A stretch of DNA of 18,868 bases from Smittium culicis (GCA_001970855.1 LSSN01001737.1:1-18868); one strand, 5' to 3'; positions 1 to 8,249 are shown, counted from the first letter of the stretch. Translations and numbers: made by a program. The notes: generated from the letters alone by a model not told the origin.

Positions 1-227
1 TCTTCTTCGGTAAGCGGAGTTCTGAAGAAGTCTTCTTCAATCGACGGGAGTGCCTCGGTGAGTTCAGGATAAACTGTTAGGTCGGTAACTGGGATCCTTG
101 TAGTTACGTACGGATCCTCGGTTTCTGCGTTACGTTCCCTTTCACGTAAGAGTTGCTGTACCATGTCAGTCAGTATCTTGAGTTGGTCCTGGCCTACGGT
201 TGCTTGTGTTTCAGCTTGCTGTTCCAT
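1..227 (-). CDS. Gag-like ORF1 of DIRS copy A, partial (C-terminus outside the window)
   Basis: An open frame starts at the ATG at 227-225 and runs without a stop to the window edge (75 codons plus two bases). The protein opens MEQQAETQ and aligns along its length with the gag of copy C, which opens MEQIAEIQ. Both have the motif QQLLR near residue 25, DPYVTTR near residue 40, and an acidic block LPSIEEDFF near residue 62. Many differences between the two copies fall at third codon positions, which suggests the protein was maintained by selection while the copies diverged. The role in particle formation is inferred from its ORF1 position in DIRS elements. I see no zinc knuckle in the visible part. 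Its GC content is well above that of the surrounding DNA. Confidence 0.75.
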   Translation of the reverse strand, partial: MEQQAETQATVGQDQLKILTDMVQQLLRERERNAETEDPYVTTRIPVTDLTVYPELTEALPSIEEDFFRTPLTEE

Positions 228-284
228 AATTTGAGTTGAAGGTAAATAATTTTTTTTTTTTTTTTTTTTTTAAAAAAGTATTTT

Positions 285-494
285 ATTAAAATTTTATGAA
301 AATCTTTATGCTGGTAGAGTACCTTTGCGAAAGAAAAGATGATAAGGATATCACTAACGTGTACTTCACAGTCTATACCATAAAAAATTTTTTTAGTTCA
401 TTTTATTCACTTATTTTTATTGGCTTTAGATTTTCGGTTTAGTTTTATCCAATAAGATGATAACACTTAATATGTCTCCTCTGTGAAGTATAAT
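285..494 (-). repeat. 5' terminal repeat of DIRS copy A
   Basis: This block of about 210 bp is repeated almost exactly at 7237-7447. It includes the shared string CTTTGCGAAAGAAAAGATGA and the outer motif CCAATAAGATGATAACACTT. It is present inverted and diverged at 640-840, where it forms the 3' terminal repeat of the old element. Just inside it, at 250-271, copy A has a run of 22 T (22 A on the sense strand) ahead of the gag start codon; copy C lacks this run. Confidence 0.8.
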
Positions 495-639
495 TAAATA
501 AAATGTTATTATATACATTTTTAAATAATTAGTTTTTAATAGATAAACCTTTTTTCATAGAAGAGATTCCCTAAGTAAAGGATGCATCCCGTAAGGATTG
601 CTTCGATTTATTTTATTGGCGATTAAATTTTGTTATTAT

Positions 640-840
640 TTTCCGAGCTCTTATGAGCGAGGATCAACGTTACTATATGAAAAGAAGAGGAATATTAAGT
701 TTGTCAATGTATTAGATAAAACTAAACCGAAAATTAAAAACCAATAAAAATAAATTGAAATACAATGCTCTAATAAAATTTCTTATGTATAGAATGAAAA
801 GTACACAATTGTGACTTCCTATAATATTTCACCCAAGGTA
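640..840 (-). repeat. 3' inverted terminal repeat of the old DIRS element, with outward extension
   Basis: Read on the plus strand, 672-840 is the diverged reverse complement of the 5' terminal repeats at 285-494 and 7237-7447. One shared core is GATAAAACTAAACCGAAAAT at 714-733; another is AAGTACAC near 799-806. It extends about 30 bp further out than the 5' repeat does, beginning near 643 with CCGAGCTCTTATGAGCGAGG. In DIRS-1 of Dictyostelium the two terminal repeats are also unequal, the 3' one being longer. The element boundary is set near 640, where similarity to the internal complementary region fades. Confidence 0.72.
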
Positions 841-860
841 AATTGAAATTGGTAGATAGA

Positions 861-957
861 ATTTAATATTCCTCTTCACTTCATATAATTTGTAATGATC
901 TTATCTCTAAAGAGCTCGGGCAATAAAAAATTATATTTCTGAAAAGTCACATTAAGT
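861..957 (-). repeat. Internal complementary region (ICR) of the old DIRS element
   Basis: This segment sits between the recombinase stop codon and the 3' terminal repeat. It contains the complement of both element ends side by side. Bases 861-920 are an inverted copy of the outer 3' repeat with its extension (643-702), sharing AATATTCCTCTTC-type sequence and AAGAGCTCGG. Bases 930-957 match the outer 5' end (ATTAAG...TATAAT pattern). That is the arrangement of a DIRS ICR, which in the accepted model serves as the template for joining the ends into a circular intermediate. A 9-12-base AT-rich linker separates the two parts. The recombinase stop (957-959) overlaps its edge. Confidence 0.68.
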
Positions 958-1944
958 TACTTTAGAGAAAACATAAATTCATTTAGGCTATTAGTAGAAT
1001 ACCTTACGAGTTTACAGGAAAAATCAAACAGAATACATTTTTACTAAAAAGCTCGCGTGATAATATATTCACCCGAATCTCATGTATATGATGTAATAGT
1101 ACCAATAACTCGTGACTTGGGTGTTGAGATGTCATAAATTCGGCTTATGAGCCATGCTAGCGATTGTGTTATCTAGTTATACTGTCCATTTATAGGAGGT
1201 ATGAATAGTCGTTCAAAAAAATTAGAAATAAATTAACTTAATAGATATTTTTTATACTTCCTGACAAACTAAGAGTATGCAGAATCATACATTTATACGC
1301 CATAAATGTGTACATTGGGCATAGTATCTTATCCGAGTTCCTAGTAATTTTTTACATTCAGATTTAAAAAAACCACTGGTGTTTAATTTTATTACTAAAA
1401 TCGCCTAATTGAGAACCCTTCTAGATATAATCGTCACTTAATCATCTATACAGTGAATATTCATATATCTTAAGAAAAAAGTATCGACTAAAAACCAGTA
1501 TAGCTTGACAGTAAAGCCTATATCGGATGGAGCTTATTATTTTTCGTAATCTTGAATCCCATATTCTTCAGGTGATATTGATTGAGGGCCTGGTGAAAGA
1601 TTAAATTGATGTTTTTTTGAGAGTAGTAAAGAATTCATTAAGAAGCTGAGTACTATCAAGTTCATCGGGATTATTTACAAGCATTAGCAGTGCTTTCTAT
1701 TAATATCGCGCTGTTGATAGATTTAGCTTGTTTTACCAATAAATTTCAGAAAAGTAAGTATCTACTTCTGGCGCAGATACTTCTGAGGTTATATTTTTGC
1801 AGATCCACCAGTCTATAAAGCGTTTCTTATAGTGACAATATCTGCATATAGTGTTATAAAATCTTTCATTGAAAACGAAAATTCAAATAAAAATATTCGG
1901 TATACCTTGTACTTGGAATACTCTCCTTTGATCCTCCAAAACAT
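957..1944 (-). pseudogene. Tyrosine recombinase remnant of the old DIRS element
   Basis: In life this protein would have integrated the circular DNA intermediate by site-specific recombination. The remnant reads across several frames on the minus strand and aligns from end to end with the recombinase of copy C. It opens 'MFWRIKG' (copy C 'MAWRISG') directly after a TAG. It then gives 'RFIDWW', 'SEVSAPEVDTYFSEIYW', 'LNEFFTTLKKTSI', 'FLRYMNIHCIDD' (copy C 'FLRPSDIHRIDD'), 'DKILCPMYTFMA', and near the C-terminus 'GEYIITRAF' followed by 'NSLNEFMF'. The first catalytic arginine region and the C-terminal tyrosine region are both altered: the copy C motif 'FDTYYRL' is 'FDFSCKL' here. Its length (988 bp) matches that of copy C, so decay has been mainly by substitution and small indels. 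Confidence 0.72.
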
Positions 1945-3349
1945 CTAAATCCTGTCTTAGCTATCTTCTTGATGAAATTTTCCACTTTTGTAGCCTGAAT
2001 TAGCTGTTGCCATCTGTACTATCATTGAATGGGAAACTGAAAATCATACTAGATCTGAAAAATCGTATAGCTTAATTATATAATGATGTTATCAACTTTA
2101 AATTCAGACCGTCAGATTTGAGCTTATGCATTACTTGAGATATCAGGTTCTATTTAGAACGCACATAAACTTTCCTTCATTCTGACCACCTGAAGCTAGA
2201 GAATTCGCTCCTGTTTCGCTGATATCCGTAAGCCAAGTGTAGTAATTTATCAATCTCTTTATCATCTCGGTCTCTAATATACTTACGTCTTGGGGACCAA
2301 ACGCGGAGCTTATTATACTGTACTCATGGGCTATAGATCCATTTTCCCTGCACTCCTAACCCCCTCAGGAAATCTACTGAGCTCAAAATGTGGGAATTAC
2401 ATTAATTAGTATTGATTTTTGGCCGATGGTCAATTTTTTCATGCTTTATCTGTTATCACCAGCAAAAATTTTGACTAAGTACAGTCAATTTTACAAAATT
2501 ATTAAAGTATCATAGTTTTTTCCGATAAATCAGAATATATCAGGATGTTTATTTCTTCAGGCACATTGCGAAAAAAATATTCAAGAGCTCTATGTAATTA
2601 GTGTATATCGAAGACTCTTATGGGCTAAATATATATCGAGTAAGATTTGAAGTCAATGATATACCCCAGATAATTTCGCTGGAACCTGCGAATATCCTCA
2701 GCTCTGTAATTTCCAGGATGAATAATTGTTTAATTCATATCATTAATCGAATTTTAAAGGACCTCAAATTCTGAATTTTCAGGGTGCAAGGGTAACAGGC
2801 AAATTATATGATTTCAGCTTGACCAATTTCGAGCTTTTAAGTTCAAAGGTTCTTTGAAGAGTAAGATGCTCAGGGCTTCGGTTCGTATAATTTTTTGGTC
2901 TTATCATTATAGTTAAAATAGCCTCCCAGAGTAGCTAAGTCAGTAATAAACGGTTCACATGCCTCTTTAAAGGTTTTATCTGTTCTTTTTAGAATGAAAC
3001 TTATAATATTTCCAGTTTAATTTATACTTATTACTAATCTCTTATCACTTGTGAATGCATTTTTGATGACTTCTCGTATTTGATATTAACTACATATAAA
3101 TTTACTTGGATTAATTACGGCTAATATTTCTGTTTTATATCTCATTAAACTTAGATAATATTAGCAGAGCGGCCAAGTATTATGAGAATCAAATCCTATA
3201 TTTTTAAGCCTATTTTGATAACAGAAAATGCTCCTTGGCGATATCTTATGGGCTGTATTAAATTTAAAAAGAGCTCGCGATGAGCTTTTATCTTTGGTCT
3301 CTTCTCCAAAAACGCAGGTATTTCTTTCAGCGTTTTTGTTAGAATTAAT
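1945..3349 (-). pseudogene. Pol remnant of the old DIRS element, 3' half (RT after motif A, and RNase H)
   Basis: This is the downstream part of the reverse transcriptase-RNase H gene, interrupted by copy C at its 5' side (3349/3350). Frame-broken translations match copy C in order. They are 'KKYLRFWRRDQR' near 3320, 'YLAALLIL' near 3163-3186 (copy C 'YLDDLLIM'), 'VISIN' then 'FKEACEPFITDLATLGGYF' near 2900-2965, 'EHLTLQRTFELKSSKL' near 2830-2870, and 'TELRIFAGSSEIIWGISL' near 2655-2715 (the RNase H 'TDAS..GWG' region). The catalytic YLDD has become YLAA, so the enzyme is dead irrespective of the stops. The gene ends at a TAG (1945-1947) that touches the ATG of the recombinase. Confidence 0.68.
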
Positions 3350-3409
3350 CGAGCTCTTTAGAGCAAAGATTAGTTCATATTATACATCAGAGAGGAGACA
3401 TTTTAAGTT
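3350..3409 (-). repeat. Collapsed 3' end of DIRS copy C
   Basis: Starting at GAGCTC (3351), the plus strand reads through TATACATCAGAGAGGAGACA to TTTTAAGTT (3409). Bases 3380-3409 are the reverse complement of the outer 30 bp of copy C's own 5' end (7418-7447), with only about one mismatch. Bases 3350-3379 match the outward extension of the old element's 3' repeat. No separate ICR and no remaining 150 bp of terminal repeat lie between this and the recombinase stop at 3418. Confidence 0.66.
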
Positions 3410-3417
3410 AATCCAAA

Positions 3418-4405
3418 TTATAGAATCGACTCGGTCAAGTTATTCGAGGAATTTCTTGTGAGTCGATAGTATGTATCGAAGATGGTATAGTTCGACCAGA
3501 AGGCGTGCGAAACTATTTCATCAGCTGATACCCCTGAGTTAGCCGCTAATGTTGCTCCAATCGCTCTTCCTTTAGGTATTGGTGTATCCGGGCCGCGGCG
3601 TATTAAGTCAGATATTGATCTTATGTATCTTGAAATGCTATCTACTGATAGCGGCTTTTCTTTGTTGTTTACAAACCTCAACAATCTGTTTACAACCCAC
3701 TTGCTATTGTTAGTATGTGGTGTTGGGCAAAGGGTATTAGCTACCTTTTCTTTTTAAACTGAGTACGCCAGTACTGGGCATAGAATAGGGTCTGTGTGAG
3801 GAGCAATTTGACAGGGCTTTTCTATCGGTCGGCCAGCGCGTTTTACTTTGGGAGCTACAATAACCAAATGTAGAACTCCCAGGGTGACGTGGCTCCGCTT
3901 GTCGTCGATCCTATGTATGTCGCTTGGCCTTAGGAATCCGGTTACTGATAGAAGCCGACATAGCTTGGCCGTTAATCGCTTGACTGTGAGGTCAGATGTG
4001 GGACCCCACTCTTTGAACGTATCCAATACTGGTGCTATATCTAATACCGGTCTAACAAAAGATACGATTGATGCATCATCCAGTGTCTTTGTAAAATCGG
4101 CGAGCATTGTATGACTCGACAATTCTGCGGAGTTTTCAGCTAGATTCAGCAGTGCGGATTTGTAAGCCTTTATAGATCCGGCTTTTAACTTGTCTACAGT
4201 ATAGATTTTTGCCAGAAAGTTGATGATCTGCGGTGCTGAAATGACTGTATTAATTTCACTTGATATCATCAGTCTAAAAAGCGCTGTTGAATAGGACTGT
4301 ATCTCGAACAACGTCTGACACGTCGTTCGTTTAAAAGGATACAGTCAACGGCATAAGTTCCAAGACCTTGGGTTTCGAGGAAACGCCGCTGATCCTCCAA
4401 GCCAT
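3418..4405 (-). pseudogene. Tyrosine recombinase (YR) of DIRS copy C, frameshifted
   Basis: This is a site-specific recombinase of the lambda-integrase fold, used by DIRS elements in place of a DDE integrase. The likely start is the ATG at 4405-4403 ('MAWRISG'), which directly follows a TAG. The protein then needs two frameshifts within 130 bp: 'YAVDCILLNERR...RYSPIQQRFLD' is in a second frame, and 'ISAPQIINFLAKIY' onward is in a third. At 4266-4271 two adjacent TGA codons stand where the old copy has two Trp codons. Motifs include 'FLRPSDIHRIDD' (first catalytic Arg), 'KGRAIGATLAANSGVS', 'SHAFW' and 'FDTYYRL' with the candidate nucleophilic Tyr. A TAA at 3754-3756 interrupts the frame between 'CPVLAYSV' and 'KEKVANTLCPTPHT'. 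About 328 codons overall. The C-terminal catalytic part is well preserved apart from that stop. Confidence 0.83.
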
Positions 4406-6394
4406 CTAGCTCTAGTGCTTGTTTTCCGTGAGCGGAGACTTTTCGCTTTTGAGATCTGGCACTACTGTTGTTGCTTGCAGTAGTAAAGGTTGGGACACAG
4501 AGAGAGACATCACATCTGTGAACCATGTGGCCAATTTCCACATTGGCGTAACTAAAGTCATCGTTATTCGATTCCTGCGCACCTTCTGCACGGTTTGCGC
4601 AATCAGATTCCAAAGTGGGCACGCATAAGGGTTGTTGAACCCCGTTCATTTGAACGCTAGTGAGTTCTGTACCAGTGATTGGTTGTCGATGAACCAGCTG
4701 TAGTATTGCTCTGTCTTCTTGTTCATCCGGGAGGGAAATAGATCCACATCGTGTGGGCCATGCAAGGAGTTTAGAGTTTCGAATGTCTCCTGAGGCAGAG
4801 ACCATTCGGTTTGAGCTGTCAGTCTGCTCGGAGGATCTGCTGGATTGAGTACTGATTGGACACAAGTCACTTGAGGACGAGTATTGGTCTTCAAGCAGTG
4901 AGACCAAATTTTCTCGGCTATTCCGAGCAGTTCTGGGGAAGTCGTTCCTCCGAATTTCTTTACGTATGATAGTGTGGTTGTGTTTTCCGAGTAGACTAAC
5001 ACCGTCCGTCCGATCACACTCTTTAGCTTGAGTGCACACAAGACCGTCATCAGTTCCTTGGCGTTTATATGCGTCTTCGCCTCGGATTGTGTCAATGATC
5101 CTGAGTATGTTTGATAGCCTGCCACAATCCCCCACACTGAATCACAGGATTCCGTGAAGATCTCCAATTCAGGAGTATCTGGAAAGAATGAGAGACCGTT
5201 CCATGATTTCAGCTGGTTCTTCCAGAATAATAGGTTCTGGATAGCTGGGCTCGTCAGTTTCACTGTCGAAGTCCATGATTTCAATGTCGACAGGGTGTAG
5301 TTCTTGAGCTGCAGGAGTCGTCGAAGCATTAGGCGGCCAGGCAGGAGAGCGATTGACATTGCTTGAGCTTTCCCAGTAAAGCTCGCTAGACATCTCAATG
5401 TCGTCTGGCCAGCATTCAGAATTTTGCTGGTCTCGCGTCGAAGGTCCCGGATCTTGGTTGTCGGAACCTTCAGCGTCATTTCCCGGGTGTTTATTACCAT
5501 TCACAGATGTGTGATAGATTGTGATGGGAACGTAGACGATTTTTCGTCGTTGATCTTGAATCCAAGCTCCCAGAGCTTGGAGTATATCCTGTGTGTGATT
5601 TTCGCACACGCCTCTTTGGATTCTGCCATGATTAGTAGGTCGTCCAAATATGCTGAGATTCGCATTCCTTGGGACCTGGCCCATTGTAAGACTGGGCGAA
5701 GAATCTTGGTGAAAACCAATGGGCTCAGTGATAACCCGAATGGTAGGGCCCGAAACTGGAAACAGCGGCCATTCCAATGAAAGCGTAGGTACTTCCGACA
5801 CTGCTTGAATACCAGGATATGCATGAATGCATCCTGTAGGTCGAGGAACGTCAAATAATCTTTTCTGCGGACCATGCGGCAGATGGAAGACAGGGTCTCC
5901 ATCTTGAAGTTCTGCTCCTCCACATGTTGGTTGAGCTTGCGGAGGTCTAATACTGGTCTGAGGCCTCCAGTATTTTTCGGGATCGTGAACAGCTGGCTGT
6001 AGAAGCCTGGATCCTTGGGCTGTATCTCCTTGATGGCTTTCCTGGCTAGGAATGATGCCACTTCGTCAAAACTTTGATGGCCTTCCGGCTCAATTTCCTC
6101 TTGTACCGATGCGGGTGGGACGTCAGAAGTGGCATTTGAGGGCGACTCACTTGGCGTGGGCGAGATGGGTCCACGTCAAGTGCCACCCATTTCAAAAGGT
6201 GCCCTTCGGGCACCTTTTGGCTCCGGAGCGGGAGAGCGGGGGTTCTTGAAGGGGATTCTGAATCCCCTCTCTACTATGTTCCGAACCCATCGGCTGTCCG
6301 TTAGTCTGGACCATGCCGATTTGAACATAGCAAGGCGTCCCCCTACTCGGGGGCTGTTCTGGGTCTCTACTGAGACCCCCTCCCGCAGCCGCGA
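4406..6394 (-). pseudogene. Pol of DIRS copy C: reverse transcriptase-RNase H, with in-frame stops
   Basis: This is a single reading frame broken by three TGA codons (6176-6178, 5501-5503, 4646-4648). The frame opens after a TAG at 6395, overlaps the end of gag by 28 bp and first meets ATG at 6328. An N-terminal 'GGRLAMFKSAWSRL...WVRNIVERGFRIPF' block typical of DIRS pol comes first. RT follows: 'FYSQLFTIPKNTGGLRPVLDLRKLNQ', motif A 'YLTFLDLQDAF' (about 5830-5860), 'ALPFGLSLSP', and motif C 'YLDDLL' (about 5635-5650). RNase H follows with 'IFTESCDSVWG', 'INAKELMTVL' and 'VYSENTTTLSYVKKFGGT'. The first and third would normally carry catalytic Asp (TDAS, TDN) but read Glu here. A last module with 'DVDLFPSRMN', 'NPYACPLWNLI' and 'TLVTPMW' resembles the segment after RNase H in DIRS elements, sometimes described as a Dam-like methyltransferase. 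It ends at TAG 4406-4408, with another TAG at 4412-4414. Confidence 0.85.
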
Positions 6395-7191
6395 CTATTT
6401 CCGCGAAAAATTGACTGGCGGTCGGTGGTCCTGTTGCTTGTATTGGCTTCAGCGGTAGTTGCAGCGTTGGTGCTCTGCGCCGTAGCAATGTTGATGCTGA
6501 TCGAATTCTTGTTGTTCGAGCTCTGCTGGCGCTTGCGAAAGGGCTGGACACGTTGACGCTTCGCCGCTGGTTTCTTGGAAATGAGGGAGTCCAGCGCCTC
6601 TTGATCCATCAGTGGTTTTGTATCTGGTTCGACGAGCTGTGTAGGTTTTTCTGGAATTTCGAGCCCCTTATTTAGGTTATCCAACCTAGCTTGGGTTACT
6701 GTAGCGGCTACGTCCGATAGTAGGGCTCTCATAGTTCTCTCAAACATGACCTCGGGATACTCAGAGGTGTCGAGTCCAGGGTTGTCCTAGATTCTTCGGT
6801 GGAAAAAGTAGTCAATGGGTCTTTTTTCTTGAGCAAGAGCTACTTGAATTCCATATAGGGCTGTGTCAGCCTTCTTCACTGAAGTCGATGCTGAGTCGTT
6901 CAGTTGAGGAGGGTTGTAGTTCATAGAACTAGTCCTTGGGCAAGAATGTATTGAAATCTTGCGTTCTTCTTCTGTTAGCGGCGAGAGGAAGAAGTCTTCT
7001 TCAATCGATGGGAGAGCCTCAGTGAGTTCTGGGCAAGCTTTCAAGTCTGTCACTGGGGCTCTGGTAGTGACGTATGGATCCTCTGGTTCCTGGTTTTTCT
7101 CGTTTTTGCGCAGGAGTTGTTGTACCAGTTCGGTCAACACCTTTACTTGATCTTGGCTTGCTGGAGCTTGAATTTCAGCTATTTGTTCCAT
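6367..7191 (-). pseudogene. Gag-like ORF1 of DIRS copy C, one in-frame TAG
   Basis: The gene starts at the ATG at 7191 ('MEQIAEIQ') and ends at the TAG at 6367-6369 ('GCGRGSQ'). A single TAG at 6787-6789 splits it after 134 codons ('FFHRRI'). The same frame continues directly with 'DNPGLDTSEYPEV', so this looks like a point mutation, probably from CAG. The N-terminal third is charged and helical-looking. The middle contains 'PLTEEERK', 'NYNPPQLN', 'VKKADTALYGIQ' and 'RPIDYFFH', a pattern I associate with DIRS ORF1. The C-terminus is basic and rich in Ser, Asn and Gln ('KKPAAKRQRVQPFRKRQQ'), fitting nucleic-acid binding. No CCHC zinc knuckle is present. The first 75 residues match copy A, which is unbroken where visible. 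Confidence 0.77.
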
Positions 7192-7236
7192 CGTTTAATA
7201 TTTTGAAGGGAGATAAAATTTTAAATATTCTTAGGT

Positions 7237-7447
7237 ATTAAAATTTTATGAAAATCTTTATGCTGGTAGAGTACCTTTGCGAAAGAAAAGATGATAAGGA
7301 TATCACTACTGGGTACTTTACAGTTTATACCATAAAATTTTTTTTTAGTTCATTTTATTTACTTTAATTTTATTGGCTTTAGATTTTCGTTTTAGTTTTA
7401 TCCAATAAGATGATAACACTTAATATGTCTCCTCTCTGATGTATAAT
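7237..7447 (-). repeat. 5' terminal repeat of DIRS copy C
   Basis: This region is near-identical to 285-494. It holds GAAAATCTTTATGCTGGTAG and CCAATAAGATGATAACACTT and ends in GTATAAT at 7447. The right flank from 7448 is sequence of the old element's RT gene, so the boundary is well supported. Differences from copy A include several C-to-T changes on the plus strand (for example TTCAC to TTTAC). Confidence 0.83.
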
Positions 7448-8060
7448 ACGTCAATATAATAATGAATTAAAATCCAGAACCTGAAAAGTCATGTAAACAT
7501 TTCGGTGTATAATACGGAGTATCGAATAAATTTATCTGTCTTGAAATTTCAGTGACCTACGTACTGTCTCAATTCCATCATACCTAGATTATGATGGGAA
7601 ATCTATCACATTTTTTACAACAGATATTTCTCTTTTCTAGCAAGGATTGCTTTCTTTGAATTTCTCGATATATAAATTAACTAATAGTGACAAAACTTCC
7701 TTTTATGGTGCTTTTCTGAACTCTTGGCTATTTTTAATCCGTTTGAGCTTCGAGCGCCGTGTAAACTACGATTTCTACTTCAGCTACGGCTTTTAACACC
7801 ACTTTTATTTTGATCCTTCGAAATTCTATCCTTTATTTGGAATCTAATCTGTAGCCTTTTCTCAAAAAAATTTTACTCAAAACCCCAGTTAATCATTTTG
7901 TTTTATATATAGATAAGCATATAATAAGAACTCATTAAGGAGCACCTTAAATGTACTCTACTGTGATCCCCATTCCAGGATACACCCTATTTTTTCAAAA
8001 TAACGCTGAGCGGCGTGGTTTTTGGCTGTGAGAGCTAGATCAGCGGCTTCAGTTTTTTGC
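7448..8060 (-). pseudogene. Pol remnant of the old DIRS element, 5' half (up to RT motif A)
   Basis: This is the upstream part of the old pol gene, cut at 7448 by copy C. Near 7960-8050 the minus strand reads 'ADLALTAKNHAAQRYFEK' then 'IGCILEWGS'. This aligns with the copy C pol N-terminus 'GRLAMFKSAW...WVRNIVERGFRIPF'. Near 7500-7650 it reads 'YIEKFKESNP' (copy C 'LARKAIKEIQP') and then 'YSILRIIHRNVYMTF' (copy C 'LSSICRMVRRKDYLTF'), leading into motif A 'QVLDFNS' right beside the insertion point. Stops and frameshifts are frequent. Taken alone each match is weak. The order, spacing and continuation at 3349 make the assignment convincing. Confidence 0.6.
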
Positions 8061-8249
8061 TGATGGTAATGATTTTTGTAACATCTAATCGCACTAAAAA
8101 AATAGCTTAAATATACGAAATAGCATTCCCAGTTTATTTCTCGCATTCAATGTGATGAATAGCTCATTTTCCATGTACGGATTTTTATCAGCCGCAAAGA
8201 GCTGTTGCAGAATTACTGGTAGATAATTCATTATATGAAGATTTTACTG

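Larger units (their letters stand above)
1..494 (-). mobile_element. DIRS-type retrotransposon copy A, 5' end only
   Basis: This is the 5' end of a tyrosine-recombinase retrotransposon that continues beyond the left edge of the window. It consists of a 5' terminal repeat and leader (about 228-494) followed by the start of a gag gene (227 down to 1). From 285 to 494 it is nearly identical to the 5' end of copy C (7237-7447). Both share the same outer end, reading ...GTATAAT on the plus strand, after which the sequences diverge. That divergence defines the element boundary near 494. The RT, recombinase and 3' end lie outside the window, so whether the copy is complete cannot be judged. Confidence 0.82.
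3350..7447 (-). mobile_element. DIRS-type retrotransposon copy C, nested in the old element
   Basis: The element reads on the minus strand from its 5' end at 7447 to its 3' end at about 3350. The order is 5' terminal repeat (7237-7447), gag (6367-7191), pol with reverse transcriptase and RNase H (4406-6394), tyrosine recombinase (3418-4405) and a very short 3' end (3350-3409). Gag-RT-RNase H plus a tyrosine recombinase, with inverted ends and no integrase, is diagnostic of the DIRS superfamily. No long target-site duplication is visible, as expected for recombinase integration. An 'ATT' on the minus strand both starts the element (ATTATAC) and follows it (ATTAATTC), a possible 3-bp core. In-frame stops and frameshifts make it non-autonomous. 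Its coding part is much richer in GC than the host DNA. Confidence 0.88.

Noticed and set aside
3228..3461. A 77-codon plus-strand open frame.
   Set aside because: It runs antisense across the end of the copy C recombinase, the collapsed 3' end and the old RT remnant. It has no recognisable motifs and is a shadow of these.
4269..5135. A 288-codon minus-strand frame overlapping RNase H.
   Set aside because: Most of it is an off-frame shadow of pol. Only its last part ('YAVDCILLNERR...RFLD') is real, as a frameshifted section of the recombinase.
3754..6178. UGA read as Trp, or programmed readthrough, to explain the many in-frame stops of copy C.
   Set aside because: The host gene uses TGG for Trp and terminates at TAA; the stops in copy C include all three codons, and frameshifts are present, so decay is simpler.
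7958..8146. A 62-codon minus-strand frame whose end ('LALTAKNHAAQRYFEKIGC') looks like an N-acetyltransferase motif.
   Set aside because: The same residues align with the N-terminal pol block of copy C ('LAMFKSAW...WVRNIVERGF') and lie exactly where the old element's pol should start, so it is a transposon remnant.
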